This document shows, piece by piece, positions 22,594-34,792 of a stretch of 64,000 nucleotides of DNA. The position numbers and the translations under genes were made by a program. The stretch covers positions 8,285,153-8,349,152 of the forward strand of contig OY987305.1 of assembly GCA_963920635.1 (NCBI GenBank), read 5' to 3'. Each line of letters opens with the position of its first letter. Positions within the stretch are counted from its first letter, which is position 1. The stretch is from Pseudeuparius sepicola. Its lineage: Eukaryota > Arthropoda > Insecta > Coleoptera > Anthribidae. The notes below the pieces were generated by a model, which saw only the letters and a list, made by a program, of their open reading frames with translations, was not told the DNA's origin and searched no databases.

Positions 22594-24529
22594 TACATCT
22601 TTATTCCAATAGCGATTCATTTGAATGAAATGTTTAAAAAAAAACAAAAATTTAGTATAGTGATATAAAAGTGCAAGAAGAACAACTTTTCTATACAATA
22701 TTTTTCTAGATTTTGAGAAATAATACCATTTTCACAATTGTTTTTCGTAAAATGTTAAATTTGACAGTAAATGACACTATTATAACAACAAATTTAAAAA
22801 AGTGATGGAAGTGGTGATTTCATTGGGACCGGTTTTTGTTTAGGTTGGGATGAAATAGTGAAGACTATACCATAATCCACAAGATTAATTATTAGAGCCC
22901 TCAAAAGTGTGTATGGGAATGTTACTGAATAATAAAAGATTCAGTAAATTATGGTATCTCGCCCTAGTTCGCTCTAAGCTTTTAGTACAGCGTGGCGCGC
23001 CTGTAATTCGAGTGGGAAAATAAGTTCAAACTTTAATGGGTTTCTTTCCATTGCACAAAAGATGTAAGTTCGTGTAGATTTAAATAATGACCACTCCACT
23101 GCGATGAGAGTTACTGAATTTATACGTCTGCAACTTCAATGGCAGTCAATTGTTCTCGAAACTTTAGAATTAAGGTGCCCCCACACCTAACATGCTAAGA
23201 GAAAGAGTGATTTTATTCCTCACTGGAAACTTACACGGGTTGGATTCTAGACTCCGAATTCTCTGTATCCGTGAGAACCTTACAAGAACCGAGGAAGTGA
23301 AAAACGAGTCAATTTAATGCAGATTTGATTTTAGAAACAAATAATAAAACGTGCTCAACACGTCTCATATTTTAATAACGCAAGTTGGTGATAAATTATG
23401 TCATAATCCCCAACAAAAACATGTACTCTGGCAAAGAAGTGACTGGGCTCGTGAGGATAATACCACTTATTTTTCCCAGGATGTTTTTCTGCAGCAAAAA
23501 TGAAAGTAACTTAACGCATCAGCGAGCAGGATAGAAATACACGTTTCCCGGTTTTTCTTAGTAACGATCTGATGAATTATGAAAAGATTGGATTTAATAA
23601 AAGGCCCGGAACGACTTAGGGCATTTTTATGACAATTGATTAATTATCTGAATTGCTCGAACAATACCCTGAGAATTCAAGGAATTGGTGTCAGCTGTGA
23701 AAGAGTTGAAATATTGGTATTACTTTTAGTGATTTCATTTAGGAAAATACGGCCAGCCAGGGATCTTTCGCCGGAAAAATATCGGCAAAACACAACCTTT
23801 ATACCCTTGTATCGTTTATTACAAAATATCACGAAAATGTAGCCCCATTTTTCAACAGCTTATTTTATATTACCCTCAATTTAGAATAATCGTTTATTTG
23901 TATATGAATATCTACAAAATGAACTTGGCTAAATATTCACGTTTTTCGGCCGTAATGGGCCTTTTTTACACTTTTTTTATAAGTGCAACATAAAGTACCC
24001 AATAAAGTTGAAATATAATATATATTTTTTGCTACCGATAAAGGCCCCAAAATTAAATATCAAATTTAAATTTTCTAGGGCCCCTATCGTCGCTGTTGCC
24101 GTTTTGCTATCATATTTCTTTCTTGAGTTTTTTGAGCGGTATGCAAAATTCAATATTTTAAATTTCAAATATCGTCAAAATTTTGAAGATATTTACAGCA
24201 ATGATTACAATAATGTCTCCAATATCCTTTTGACTAGAGAAAACTTTGCAAAATTAATATTTTTTAAGTTTGTAGAATAAAACTTTTATTCACACTTACT
24301 AGACTTGAAATCCAAGCAACAATGTATTTTGGGAGAAGTATAAAAATTCATTTCGTCTATAAACTTACTGAAGTTTTCGGAAAACAAGGGCATTACTTAA
24401 TATGCATATAGCAGCCTTCGCCAGTCGATAGGCAACCCAGTTTCTTAGTAGGTATGATACAGAATAATATATCTATACCGTGTGTTACATACAAATGCAA
24501 CGCGAATTTTAAGCTGTATACAGTGTATA
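22594..24529. other. No recognisable gene
   Basis: AT-rich; only low-complexity frames (for example 24008-24280). No repeat boundaries recognised. Confidence 0.35.
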
Positions 24530-24841
24530 CAGTGTGGTCATTTAAGTGTGCAACATATGGGATTTTTTTTATTAATTGCACAACGAAAATACAAATATTC
24601 CCGAAAGTTGGTGCATTTTCGATAATCATATTAGGCGCACTTAGAATGGTTGCACGGTATACTTCTCTTGTGCAATATTCATATTTTTTTACCCACCCTG
24701 TATGCTGTTTAACTTGCAACCATTCTAAGTGCACCTAATATGGCTATTGTACATGCATCAACTTTCGACAATGTCTGTATTTTGGTTGTGCAATTAATAA
24801 AAAAATTCCCATATGTTGCACACTTAAATGACCGCACTCTA
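24530..24841. mobile_element. 312 bp MITE
   Basis: CAGTGTGGTCATTTAAGTGT at the left is mirrored by the right end ACACTTAAATGACCGCACTC, both flanked by TA. The arms continue through CAACATATGGGA, TTAATTGCACAAC and AGAATGGTTGCA and their complements, so nearly the whole element folds on itself. The frames on both strands (24393-24738) are shadows. Confidence 0.85.
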
Positions 24842-25139
24842 TATATTGCAGTTACAGACAAAAAAAAACTTTCAGAACATTAACGTATGCTTCAGATCAC
24901 GGGCGTAGCCAGGATTTAGTTTTGGGGGGGGTTTAGTTTGAGAAGTAAATAAAACAACAAAAATATACGTACATGAAATATACATATTTATAAAGTTCTT
25001 AACTTTAAATGAAATGGATAAATTAATTTCGTTCCTCTGCGCTAAATCTAAAACCATTAAAGAAGAAATCTTCGGCTTTTTCTTTTAAATATATCCACTA
25101 CTTCATCTGCATGAATTTCTGTTCCATAGTGAATGTTCA

Positions 25140-25536
25140 TTAACCATTAAGTCTGTTTTCACTTGTAGTGTTTCGTAAATAGTTTTTCAGTCTCCTTAGG
25201 CTCGAGAAAGACCTTTCTGGGGTAGCCAAGATTTGTAGTAATGTGTAAATATTAGGATAAAGGTTTTTATCGCACATATCTAGGCATTCCAAACTAGATT
25301 TCGGGGTAGGCAGTCTTCTTATCAGCATGCAAGGTAGCTGAAGCTTTGATAGCTAAATCCAAATTTGTTTCTTTATTAGAAACCCCTTGACCTTGACTAC
25401 ACAACTTTTTCCAGTAGTCCATACCTTTAGGTTTATCACCCTTCCTTTTTTTCCCCTCCTTTTTTCGACAGTAATAATGATTCACGTATCTATCCTTAAC
25501 AAGGTCATCGAATAACAGCGCACTAAAATTACTCAC
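25140..25536 (-). pseudogene. hAT element 2 (copy 2) deleted transposase
   Basis: The first frame (25536-25294) starts MSNFSALLFDDLV, the second (25328-25140) contains YPNIYTLLQILATPERSFSS. The junction between N-terminal piece and dimerisation domain is the same as in the copy at 13906-14311, so both descend from one deletion derivative. Seven residues upstream of PERSFS are missing. No catalytic domain; not functional. Confidence 0.85.
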
Positions 25537-25649
25537 TTACACGGTACACTTAATTCTCCTCACTATTCGTTCACCACTTTTCACTTTTATTCGCTTCGAG
25601 TTCGCATGGAACAATACTGCCGTAAGCGCGGTCACGCGCCGCGGCGCCG

Positions 25650-25657
25650 CTTATATA
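25650..25657 (-). promoter_or_regulatory. TATA box of hAT element 2, copy 2
   Basis: TATATAAG on the minus strand about 115 bp upstream of the ATG at 25536, within the same GC-rich context as in copy 1. Confidence 0.5.
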
Positions 25658-25976
25658 GCAGCCCAGTAGCCGTCCAGAAACTTCCACGAACTTCCACAAA
25701 GTTCCGCTCATTTCGACCTAGGGGCGTGGCGAATAATCGAGAAACAACGCAAAGTGTCCCTACAATACAAAATAGTTCGGCTGCAACTGCGTCTGCCTCT
25801 CGTCAAAAGATGGCGCTAGGCGCTACTATTACTACATAATATATTCAAACGTAATAATAATTTAACTCTTCACTCCTCGTATTTTTTCGGTATAATATTA
25901 GGTAATATTTTGCTTATTTCGGGGGGGGGCGGTTGAACCCCCGAAACCCCCCCTTGGCTACGCCCGTGCTTCAGAT

Positions 25977-26430
25977 GCCCTTCCTTGGTACGTACCCAAA
26001 TATGTAAATCTGACGCAGTGTATCCGAGTTGGCCGTATACGTGCCCTCACCCCGCCAAATGAAAAATCGTCCCTGCAACATTTTTGCTTATGCCGTGATG
26101 CTCCCTATGCACACCTATTTGGCCGCAGACACACCGCTCCTTCGAGTGGAAGGTTAAAGAGATTCAGGCCGAGGTGCATGTACATATTTTATCGCGATAA
26201 ACCCACCCCGCGGTGGCCTAAACCTGTGTTGACGGAGCGCAATTGATGGTACTCTTCCAGCGTACGTGTCGTCGGGCTTTTACTGCCGTCATGATCGATA
26301 TTTTTCGGTGCAACGTGGATAGGGTCTGACGCGAGACGCGTCTGATATGATTCCTATGGAGAAGCATCGTCGTACATACCCGGATTTAAGATAAACCCGA
26401 AAGAAAACTAATTAGACCAGTCTGTTGGTA
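25977..26430. other. No recognisable gene
   Basis: GC-richer than its surroundings (many CG dinucleotides around 26010-26340). No frame, splice pair or repeat boundary recognised. Confidence 0.35.
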
Positions 26431-27466
26431 ATGGGGAACTTGCACAAAAATTAAATTTGAAGAATATTACTTTCAAACGTAATTTATTGCCAATAAATGA
26501 ACCACAGTTAAAAAAAATCATTTTTTATTTTTATGTAATAAATGTAAGCAATTAAAAGCTGCATAATTCAAATCATTCTTGTAACGCGCCCTCTTTGGTT
26601 GTGACGTCAAGTAGTTCATTTGTGATGGCATCTCTGGTGGGCGGCAGCACCATGTATAAACTAATATCGTTGGATGTCCACTCTTCAGTCAACGCTAACA
26701 TGCTCGGCACATGTATAAAAACTACAGAACCGCGCACTTCCTATCATTGTCTATCCTTCTTATTATAGTCTATCTCAGTTTTGATATTGTTGATAACGTT
26801 TGAAAATACTGTGCTGTATTAAATAAATATTTATATTGCGAGATGCGTAAGCGCACTTGTTTAACGCTCGTGTTGCCTATAGGGTCTTAAAACTCTCTCC
26901 GAGGCCAAAAAGAGCTTACGCGTCGAGCAATATATTACATTTTTCCTGCTACCGACAATTTCATATTAGGTAGGCAAGTACTTTGAATTTACATACACTA
27001 TGGAGTAGATTGTGAGTAATAATCTTCATAATAACCATTGTACAATTATTACTAAACATGATAATCAGTGACAAATATAAGAGGTAGAATGCAGTGATAA
27101 TAAAAAATAATTTCTTGTGGGATTGAACCCCGGGACCTACGAATTACTAGTTTTATTTTTGACCTAAATCAGATCCCTCTGGAAATGGGTCGCTGAACTG
27201 TTTAGTTTAACGTTCAATTTCCATTCTCCCTTCTCTAATTCTGTGTAGCTGTCACTCCTGTCACTGCCTTCCGATCGATCGAGTGGTGTGACGTCACGAC
27301 CATTCCGGCGCTTTTCGTGTTGTTTCAAATGAATAGCTTGCGGTCACAACTTTAATTATTTATTGCAAATTAAATATTGCGATTTGAGGGGCTGATATTT
27401 GGTATGTGCTCTTTCTATAGATAGGCAAATATATTAAAGAAATAAAAAAAATTTCAAGTTCTCCAT
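26431..27466 (+). mobile_element. 1.04 kb element, left inverted copy
   Basis: Starts ATGGGGAACTTG and ends CAAGTTCTCCAT, so it has its own short terminal inverted repeats. An inverted copy occupies 29912-31477. Internal landmarks shared by both are TTGACGTCA-type and GTAACGCGCCCTC words, a hairpin near 26840-26930 around a GCGTAAGC word, and a tRNA-type B-box-like GGTTCAATCC (complement at 27122). No transposase; target duplication not clear. Confidence 0.75.
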
Positions 27467-28700
27467 TTGGGCTTGAGAAAAGACACCATTTTACTGTTTT
27501 GTGATACCGTAGATAGAGGAAGAAGAAATATTACTACCTAATCTAACCTACCTGCGATCAGCGGTGGGATTCTGTTTTCCGATCGACAACCGAAAGTGTG
27601 TACTCGATTTTGGAAAGTAGTTTCGATTTTCTAAAGCTGATTTCTATCACAAAACGTTATACATTTTTTGTCGCGAGTACCTATATGACTAGTGGTGCCG
27701 TTGTCAGCTCATCTCTAAAGAGATTCATATGCTTTTATAACATTGTAGAAGATTCTGGTGTCAAAACTGCTTTTGCAATTAAACGATCTCGTTTCAATGC
27801 CAACTCGAAAATGGAGCTTACCTCAATTAACAATTCTGCAACACTCAGAACACTAAAAATGCTACAAACTGGAGTATTGAGATTTAATGAAGCCATAAAC
27901 CGATTTTATTGGTATCGCCGCGCGATATATGTAAAGTGGAGATATATGTATAATTAACACTTAAAGTGAGAAATATGGCGAATATCCAGAATAGTTTGGA
28001 TACGTCAAATAAGGTATTAAGATTAAGACGCAATCTAACTATCAGTTTACTATTAGGTAGGTGTGTATAGTGTAAATGAACTTACTTGAAACATAGTGAT
28101 ATACGGGGCCCGATCTATTTCATAGCATTTACCACGCTCTGCTACTGGTAAAAATACCATACTTATCAGCATAAATCACCCGTATTAAATTCAAATACTT
28201 TTATGCGATCGACGTCGACCTAGTCAAAGAGGGAGCCAATAGGAAAGCGAGCGTAGCGATTTGAGTGGTCGGCGTTTCGGATATCCATGGAGCAGGTGTC
28301 GAGGTGGGCCAGTTAGGCCAGTATAACCAGTGCCGTGCACGGAAATAAGGATTGCGCTTTATTTCATGGATTTTGGTTTTGTGTATAGATTTTTGTGTGG
28401 TGTTGTTTTGCGTGTAACAAAATTATAAGTTTATTTTATTATTTTCTTTGTTAGATCACTTAAATAAATGTTGTATAATATTATTAAGGGCCGCGCGCCG
28501 CCTATGACTCGGTCTTGTTTTACAAAGCAAACGCCGCCCAAGCGTTTTTATGCTGTTACAAGTGAGTTCATTTATGCTATACAAATAAAAACAAATTTAA
28601 AAAGTTTAAACAGTTTCCTAAAGGACTTATGAGGTTAGATTGGTGTAAAAAATAAAATAAAAGAATAAAAAAATTATGTTCATATTGTTGTAAATTTCTT
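27467..28700. other. Unassigned DNA between the inverted copies
   Basis: Contains a 119-codon plus frame (27598-27957) without any recognisable domain and a short dispersed repeat at 27515-27590. Otherwise nothing identified. Confidence 0.35.
27515..27590 (-). repeat. Short dispersed repeat, copy 1
   Basis: On the minus strand: a GCTGATCGCAG word, then GGTTAGATTAGGTAGTAATA, then TTTCTTCTTCC. Related plus-strand copies lie near 49420-49470 and 55565-55630. Confidence 0.45.
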
Positions 28701-28704
28701 TGTA

Positions 28705-28930
28705 GCGGAAACAGATCCATTTAATTTTTAATTGAATTTGTCGCCATAGAAACCTGAACCAAACTGATTAAAACAAAGCCGTGGAAGTTATTTTTTGAGT
28801 TAAAGTTCCAAGGTTCGTTCTTGCAATGCATTTATGAATTTTTCTGCGGCAACTTGAAAAATATGTCTTTTAATTAGTTTGATTCAGGTTTCTGTGGTGA
28901 AAAACCCAATTAAAAATTAAATGGAAATGA
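28705..28930. repeat. Inverted Penelope-like tails
   Basis: 28705-28770 is the complement of 28860-28925: TTTAATTTTTAATTG and AACCTGAACCAAACTGATTA on the left match their complements on the right. The right arm plus the preceding TTTTTTGAGTTA block match the tail downstream of the GIY-YIG relic, so two tails are arranged head to head, as in the mini-elements at 22296 and 46911. Confidence 0.6.
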
Positions 28931-29315
28931 TGTTGATGTTTCGCCTTTTTGGAGTTTTTATTTTGTCAAATTTGTCCGTTACTATGCAAGGCAGGTGAGT
29001 CTTTTGTATGCGGTACCTACTTATTTATGTATTCCGCAAACAAAAATAATCGTTTTCTTTTCTAGATGGATTATTATGGAGATAGGTATAAATTGAGCAG
29101 TAGATACAACTTTTGTCAAAAAAATTGTGTATCTATACAACTTTTTTTTCCTTAAATTCAATATATTCTTTCTTCTGACAAATTAAGTTAAAAACAACAA
29201 ATCACAAAAAATATCATGAAACAAGTTACCATGCCCATGTCTACAGAACAATCCAAATTTGGGACTGTCCTTTAGGGACTCCCAAATGTTGCTTATCTGA
29301 ATTTTAAGAACTTAC

Positions 29316-29400
29316 TTTCCCTCCCCCGCACAAGCATTCTCTTGCTTCTGAGTCTGAGGTACCCCTAGTTTGTTTTATTGTGAATTTAGAAGAAAAGGAA
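29316..29400 (+). repeat. LINE-like 3' end, copy 1
   Basis: CCTCCCCCGCACAAGCAT...TTGCTTCTGAG...CCCCTAGTTTGTTTTATTGTGA resembles the copies at 43200-43305 and 44678-44770. This copy has lost the simple ATT tail. Confidence 0.5.
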
Positions 29401-29911
29401 AATTCTATACAATAATGAGCTTCAATAATTATTGTGAAATTCCGCCCATTCCTCGCAAAGAACTGTTTCGTCGAATACAGAGCTTTAGCGTTGCTTTGTT
29501 ACCGCTCGCCCCACTTTGCGGGATTTCTATTCCGTAATTAAATTGCCCAGGTAGCATCGTTTTATTATGCGCCGGAATATTATTTTATTCATGTCGCCCC
29601 CTACAAACTGCGGGCCCATTACAAAAGTGGGTAGCAGGAAAACATGCAAAAAGATGTACCGGGATTGTCAGGCCAGCGTAACGGAGCACACGCGAGAAAT
29701 GCGGAGCGATTTTAATATTTAGCCCGCGCCCTGACGCTATAATTAAATCTAAGGGCTGTTCTGCCCGCTGCGGCAATTTCTTTCTGCGTTTTTGTGCGAA
29801 CCAGGGAACTCAAGAATAAAGAATAGCGTTTGATAAGTTTATTGGAGGCAGTCGACAGTCGCACCGAAAGACTGCGTCCGCGGGGAAGTGGGGGGGGGGG
29901 GCGCATTTGCA

Positions 29912-31477
29912 ATGGGGAACTTGAACATTTTTTTTTTATTTCTTTAATACAGAGTGAGTTTTTTTCGATGCCCACTATGGGGATCTCGGAAACTAGCAGA
30001 GCTAGAACAAAGGTTAAATGGGGAAAGAATTGCAGTTTTGAATGCTCATTCTGGATTTTTAGAAAAGTTCATGGCTCACTAGGTATTTTGAAAAGAGTGA
30101 TTTTTTGCTATTTAATCAGATCTCTGTAGCTCCGTTATTTCTGATTATACAGAAAAACTGTAGAGACAAAAATTGTAGATAATTTTGGGCTTAATAAAAT
30201 AATCTTATCCAATTTTTTATGTTGTTTGTGATTTTTGAGATGACATAAAATTGTGTTTTTTTAAATGTAAATCATAGTTGGCTGTGGCCTTATTATATCG
30301 GCCATTTTTTGAGCTTTCCAAAAATATAATACTCGGCATAGTTATTATAAAAAATAAAATAGCTATGGCTAATTTTCTGATTTTTTTTTAAATTTTCACA
30401 TAGTCAGCCATGGAATAGTTTCATAGTGGGCATCGAAAAAAACTCACCCTGTATATTTGCCTATCTATAGAAAGAGCACATACCAAATATCAGCCCTCAA
30501 ATCGCAATATTTAATTTGCAATAAATACTTAAAGTTGTGACCGCAAGCTTTTACTTGAAACGACGCGAAAAGCGCGGGAATGGTTGTGACGTCACAGCGC
30601 TCGATTGATCAGAAGGCAGTGACATGAGTGACAGTACACAGAATTAGAGAAGGAAGAATGGAAATTGAACGTTAAACTAAACAGTTCAGCGACCCATTTC
30701 CAAAGGGATCTGATGTAGGTCCAAAAATAAGAACCGCCTAAAAGTTTAAATTTAACAAGCACTTCTTTAACTGATGAGGTCGCGGGTTCAATCGCACAAG
30801 AATTAAATTATCACTGCATTCTATCTCTTATAAATTTATCACTGATTATCATTTTTAGCAATAATTGGACAATGGTTATTATGAAGATTATTACTCACAA
30901 TCTACTCCATAGTTACATTCAAAGACTTACCTACCTAATATGAAATTGTCAGTAGCAGGAAAAATGTAATACATTGTAATACATTGCGTAAGCTCTTTTT
31001 GGCCTTGGGGAGAGTTTTAAGACCCGAGGCAATACGGGCGTTAAACAACCTCCTCGGCCAAAAAAAGTGCGCTTATGCATCTCGCAATGTAAATAACTAT
31101 TTAATACAGCACACTCTTCTCAAACATTATCAACAATATAAAGACTATAATAAGACGGATACACAAGGGTGGGACGTTCTCGTTGATCTTTCTAAACAAA
31201 GCTTGCGTGGTGATGTAGTTTTGATACATGTGCCGCCCATATTAGTTTATACATGGTGCCGCCGCCCACCAGAGGCGCCACCACCAACGAGCTACTTGAC
31301 GTCACAACCAAGGAGGGCGCGTTACAAGAATGATTTGAATTATGCAGTTTTAATTGCTTATATTTATTACATAAAAATAAAAAATGTGTTTTTTGTGAAC
31401 TGTGGTTCATTTAATGGCAATAAATTACGTTTGAAAGTAATATTTTTCAAATTTAATTTTTGTGCAAGTTCTCCATT
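29912..31477 (-). mobile_element. 1.04 kb element, right inverted copy with nested MITE
   Basis: Reverse-orientation copy of 26431-27466 with termini ATGGGGAACTTG and CAAGTTCTCCAT, interrupted by the foldback at 29948-30453. The left copy supplies the empty site (TTCTTTAATATATTTGCC), so the MITE inserted at a TA. The 191-codon plus frame at 30984-31559 crosses the element's end and has no domain; I regard it as chance. Confidence 0.8.
29948..30453. mobile_element. Foldback family A, short MITE copy
   Basis: Starts TACAGAGTGAGTTTTTTTCG, ends CATCGAAAAAAACTCACCCT then GTA; the outer 35 bp pair exactly or nearly. The body equals the left arm of the 34793-36349 element, with the right arm reduced to its terminus. 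The flanking TA duplication is confirmed by the empty site in the sister repeat. Confidence 0.9.
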
Positions 31478-31833
31478 ATTAGAACCACGCGACGTTGAGA
31501 GGAGGAATGATTGTCCTCAGGCGTGCGCCTCGAAATTTATAGTTTTGAAAACTTGGTAGTATTTTCGAGATCATGAGTCGTTCAGGGTGTACAATACACA
31601 TAGCCAAGCGCAATCTCATATTAAATTTTTCTATCAATTATTTCCGCATATGAAAGTATAAGTAAAATAACAATTTATTTAATTTGACAAAAAGTAATCT
31701 TTCCGCACGCCTATGCTTCCTTCGGCGCTGCGCGTACTATACATCTCTCTCTTCTTGTTCTTACCACTGACTCTATGAATAAGAGTGACAAGGAGGGAGA
31801 TATAGATATGTGTTGGTTACAGCTTTTAGAATA

Positions 31834-32731
31834 CAGGGTGTTTCAGTTTTAAACTGACAAATTTTGAGAGACAATAGAACTTTGAACAATAATGTCACGT
31901 TCTCATCAACTTTAACTTAATGTCTTTGGGACATTATAAGAAAGTTACAGGATGTTAAACTTCGAAAAAATAAATAAAGATATTTTTTAAAATATCTGAA
32001 ACTAATAAAGCTATTCAAATTAAATTTAATGTAGTTCACTTATTACTGGTATAGATTGACATAAAATAGTGAAATTCACCTAATCGAAAAACCCGTGGCG
32101 GAAATATTAATGATGGTAATTTAAGAAAAAGGTAATCCAGCCCTGTGCAAACTCAAAGACGGCATTAATTTTTATTGGCCATTGTCATGTCCCACAAAAA
32201 AGTGGCCTTCACATTTTTTGAATCCGCTACGGTTTCATGGTAAATTAATAATACACATAAAATTATATCAAAAATAAACTTGTTTTTTTTTTGGAAAACG
32301 GGAACCAAAATCTAATGTTCCTAAAACCTAACAGTAAGTGAACCTCCAACGTAAAAATAATTTTGCTTTGGACAATAATTTTGCTTTGGGCAACAAAGTT
32401 TATGGGAACACGGGGAAATGCTTAATAAAAAAACAGTGTCTTAATATTTATTTTCTTAAACGGTTTTTTAACAATATCTCAAAAACGACACATAAAATTT
32501 GGTACATGGTCTGCGGGTATAAAATGCAATAAACTGAAGTCATCAGCGTTTTGCAGTCATAACCAGTGGCGTACCAGAAAGTAGGAGACGCTCCCTTTTC
32601 AGAAATAATTTTTACGCCTATGTTTTTTTGGTAAATTCGAGCTTTTGGAGTACTATATTAAAAAAAAATTCGAAAATCGGCCGGCCCGTTATAAAATAAT
32701 GAATTAGCGCCACTTTAAGTGAAACACACTG
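31834..32731. mobile_element. Foldback-type element, 0.9 kb, diverged
   Basis: The left end CAGGGTGTTTCAGTTTTAAA and right end TTTAAGTGAAACACACTG are imperfect complements, flanked by TA. Internal words (GTTACAGGATGTTAAA, CCGTGGCGG / CCAGTGGCGT) match the 5574-6308 element, so this is a diverged relative. No coding. Confidence 0.65.
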
Positions 32732-32918
32732 TATACACGCAGACGGAGTGCTATTATTATTATAAAAATATTGCGGTCCTTATAGGCGTTTGTATAATTA
32801 CCCTCGCAAAATAAATATAAAATAAAAGTACATAACAAAAAACGAACAGTTATCACCCTGATGATTAAAAAAACAAAACGTAAATAGAATGAAATAAAAT
32901 AAAGGTATTTCTATAAGA

Positions 32919-33055
32919 AAGACTTCGTTTCAAAATTCAGCGGACTTTCATGAATCAGCTGGATATCTGTCTCTTACTTCCTCCAAAGGGAAACAAATGA
33001 GAGGGAGATATCAGCTGATTCATCCGGATGAGAGTCCGCTGAATTTTAAGACGCG
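32919..33055. repeat. Inverted repeat with ~55 bp arms
   Basis: TTCGTTTCAAAATTCAGCGG...CAGCTGGATATC on the left faces GATATCAGCTGATTCAT...CCGCTGAATTTTAAGACG on the right, with a purine-rich loop. It looks like a small hairpin MITE; no TA duplication could be fixed. Confidence 0.6.
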
Positions 33056-33059
33056 GTCT

Positions 33060-34790
33060 TTAAACAAAAACAAAGAAAAACAAAAAAAAACAAAAACAAA
33101 AACCACTAGTTACCTAACTTTGCGTAAATAAAGTCTTATGGACGATTTTATGGGGAACATTTGACATATTTTCAAATTGTTTAGTTGTTACCTTGTCACC
33201 TTTGCTTGAGCTTCCAACAACTGGCCAACATTTGGCCGGGTGCTCGAGCCCCAGAGCACCCGCGGAGTCGGCGCCTATGTATGTGCATAAACATTGTTAA
33301 ATGGGCTTCAATTTTAGCATGTTATTTTACTTCTATCCCTTGTATATTATTCTAACGTTCACATCGACGCATGTTCATGTTCATTTTGACGCAACTGACT
33401 ATTGTACCTATATCGTCGTATTTTCATTTCCCTGCAAGATTGACTAGTTCGAGTACTACCTCAGAGAAACAACCATGGATAGCGGGAGGAGCAACATCAT
33501 CAAAATACACACGTTCGTAGTCAACAAACATCTTATGCAAATTTACCGAAGTAAACAAACATTAGGCCCGTGTGTACAACGTTTACCTGAGATAGGTTAT
33601 ATCCTGAGAAATATCAATTTGGCCACACACCACACACTTTCTGCGCCCCATTGTATACAAAATCAGTCACTATATCCTAAATACTAATAAATGGCCTATA
33701 AATTAACAGAAAAACAATTGAAAACACGAAAAATGCATACGTAAATTATCGGAAAACTTGACTTGCTGGGCGAACAAAAAACAAATACCGCCGAGTAATG
33801 AACCCGGCGGCAACGGCGGCGTTGCCATGTTGGGCGCTTTGAGGTATCTGTTGACGATTTTATTAAAGTGATAACTACCACTATAATTACGGCGCAATTT
33901 AGTTTTAGTTTAAAATTGTTACATACAAGAAATTAATAACTACATTTGTTAATTTAGCGTTATGCGTTAGCGTTATTCTATTTTGAAATGAAATGCTGTA
34001 AACAATGGAGTTCGTGGCATCACTCAAAAAGATGTTGGCTCTGTTTACTTTTTGTTGTTACTCCCTCTATCCTTGGTTATTTTTCTAAGGGTACTACGGT
34101 AGCCGGGGCAAAATAACTCGCATATAAACCCAAATGATGGAAGCGTCCAGTTGGACGTATAGGACCGACAATTCCGCACGCACCTAACCCGTCGCAGATC
34201 GAACAAATAAGGCAATTTGGAGGAACACCCACGGTCCGTTGAGGGGAATCTATAATAGTTCGAGTTGCTCAAAAACGCCTGCGTCATCAACGGCGCGCGT
34301 ACGAGGGATGGGATCCATTAACAGTGACGTACAACGTCGTGGGGAAACAAAATTGGGGGTTGAGCTGAAATAGGGCTATGGGGAACACTTCCAATCTTTT
34401 CCTCTTTATTAGAATATAGTGTAGAGAGATTTTTTTATACCTTTCGGCTGACTCCGTGAAAATGGCAAGTGACGAAAGCAATATCAGGGTTGCATTCCAC
34501 AGCTGTAATGTTTGGGTTTTGGTGAAAATCCGCTTCAACGCGTCAAATTCAAACTCGGCGTCCCAGGCCAATTATGGGCAAACGAAAAGCGAAAGAAATC
34601 TGCTTCCGTAGCGTTAAATGGGACCAAATAAAGATTATATTATCTAGATATTTATTTAGCCCCATTCTTTCTAAGTAACTTTTGTCTTCAACGTTTTGTT
34701 GTTTTTTTTCCAATTTATCTACAGACAATAGTATACAGAAAATTAAAGAAATAAATTGACTTGACTTGCCCATGACTATTATTTGTTTTC
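33060..34790. other. No recognisable gene
   Basis: Frames at 33475-33687, 33696-33897 and 34045-34773 were inspected and show no domain, signal peptide or splice support. The stretch 34100-34330 is GC-richer and could be single-copy host DNA. Confidence 0.35.
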
Positions 34791-34792
34791 TA

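Larger units (their letters stand above)
24898..25968 (-). mobile_element. hAT element 2, copy 2
   Basis: Same termini as copy 1 (CACGGGCGTAGCCAGG / TTGGCTACGCCCGTG), bounded by a perfect 8 bp duplication CTTCAGAT at 24890-24897 and 25969-25976. It lacks the 1.17 kb foldback and about 30 bp around that site. It also lacks 21 bp in the dimerisation region (coding loss near IPVSTAT) but has an extra short block near 25485. Confidence 0.95.

Noticed and set aside
27110..27160. tRNA-like B box inside the 1.04 kb element
   Set aside because: Only a B-box-like word (and its partner near 30785) without A box or cloverleaf; not called as an RNA gene.
27598..27957. 119-codon plus frame between the inverted copies
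   Set aside because: No domain, no splice support, no similarity to other frames here; possible but not supportable as a gene.
30984..31559. 191-codon plus-strand frame, the longest ATG frame in the left half
   Set aside because: It spans the terminus of the 1.04 kb repeat and non-repeat DNA, has no domain, and its first part is simply the repeat read through.
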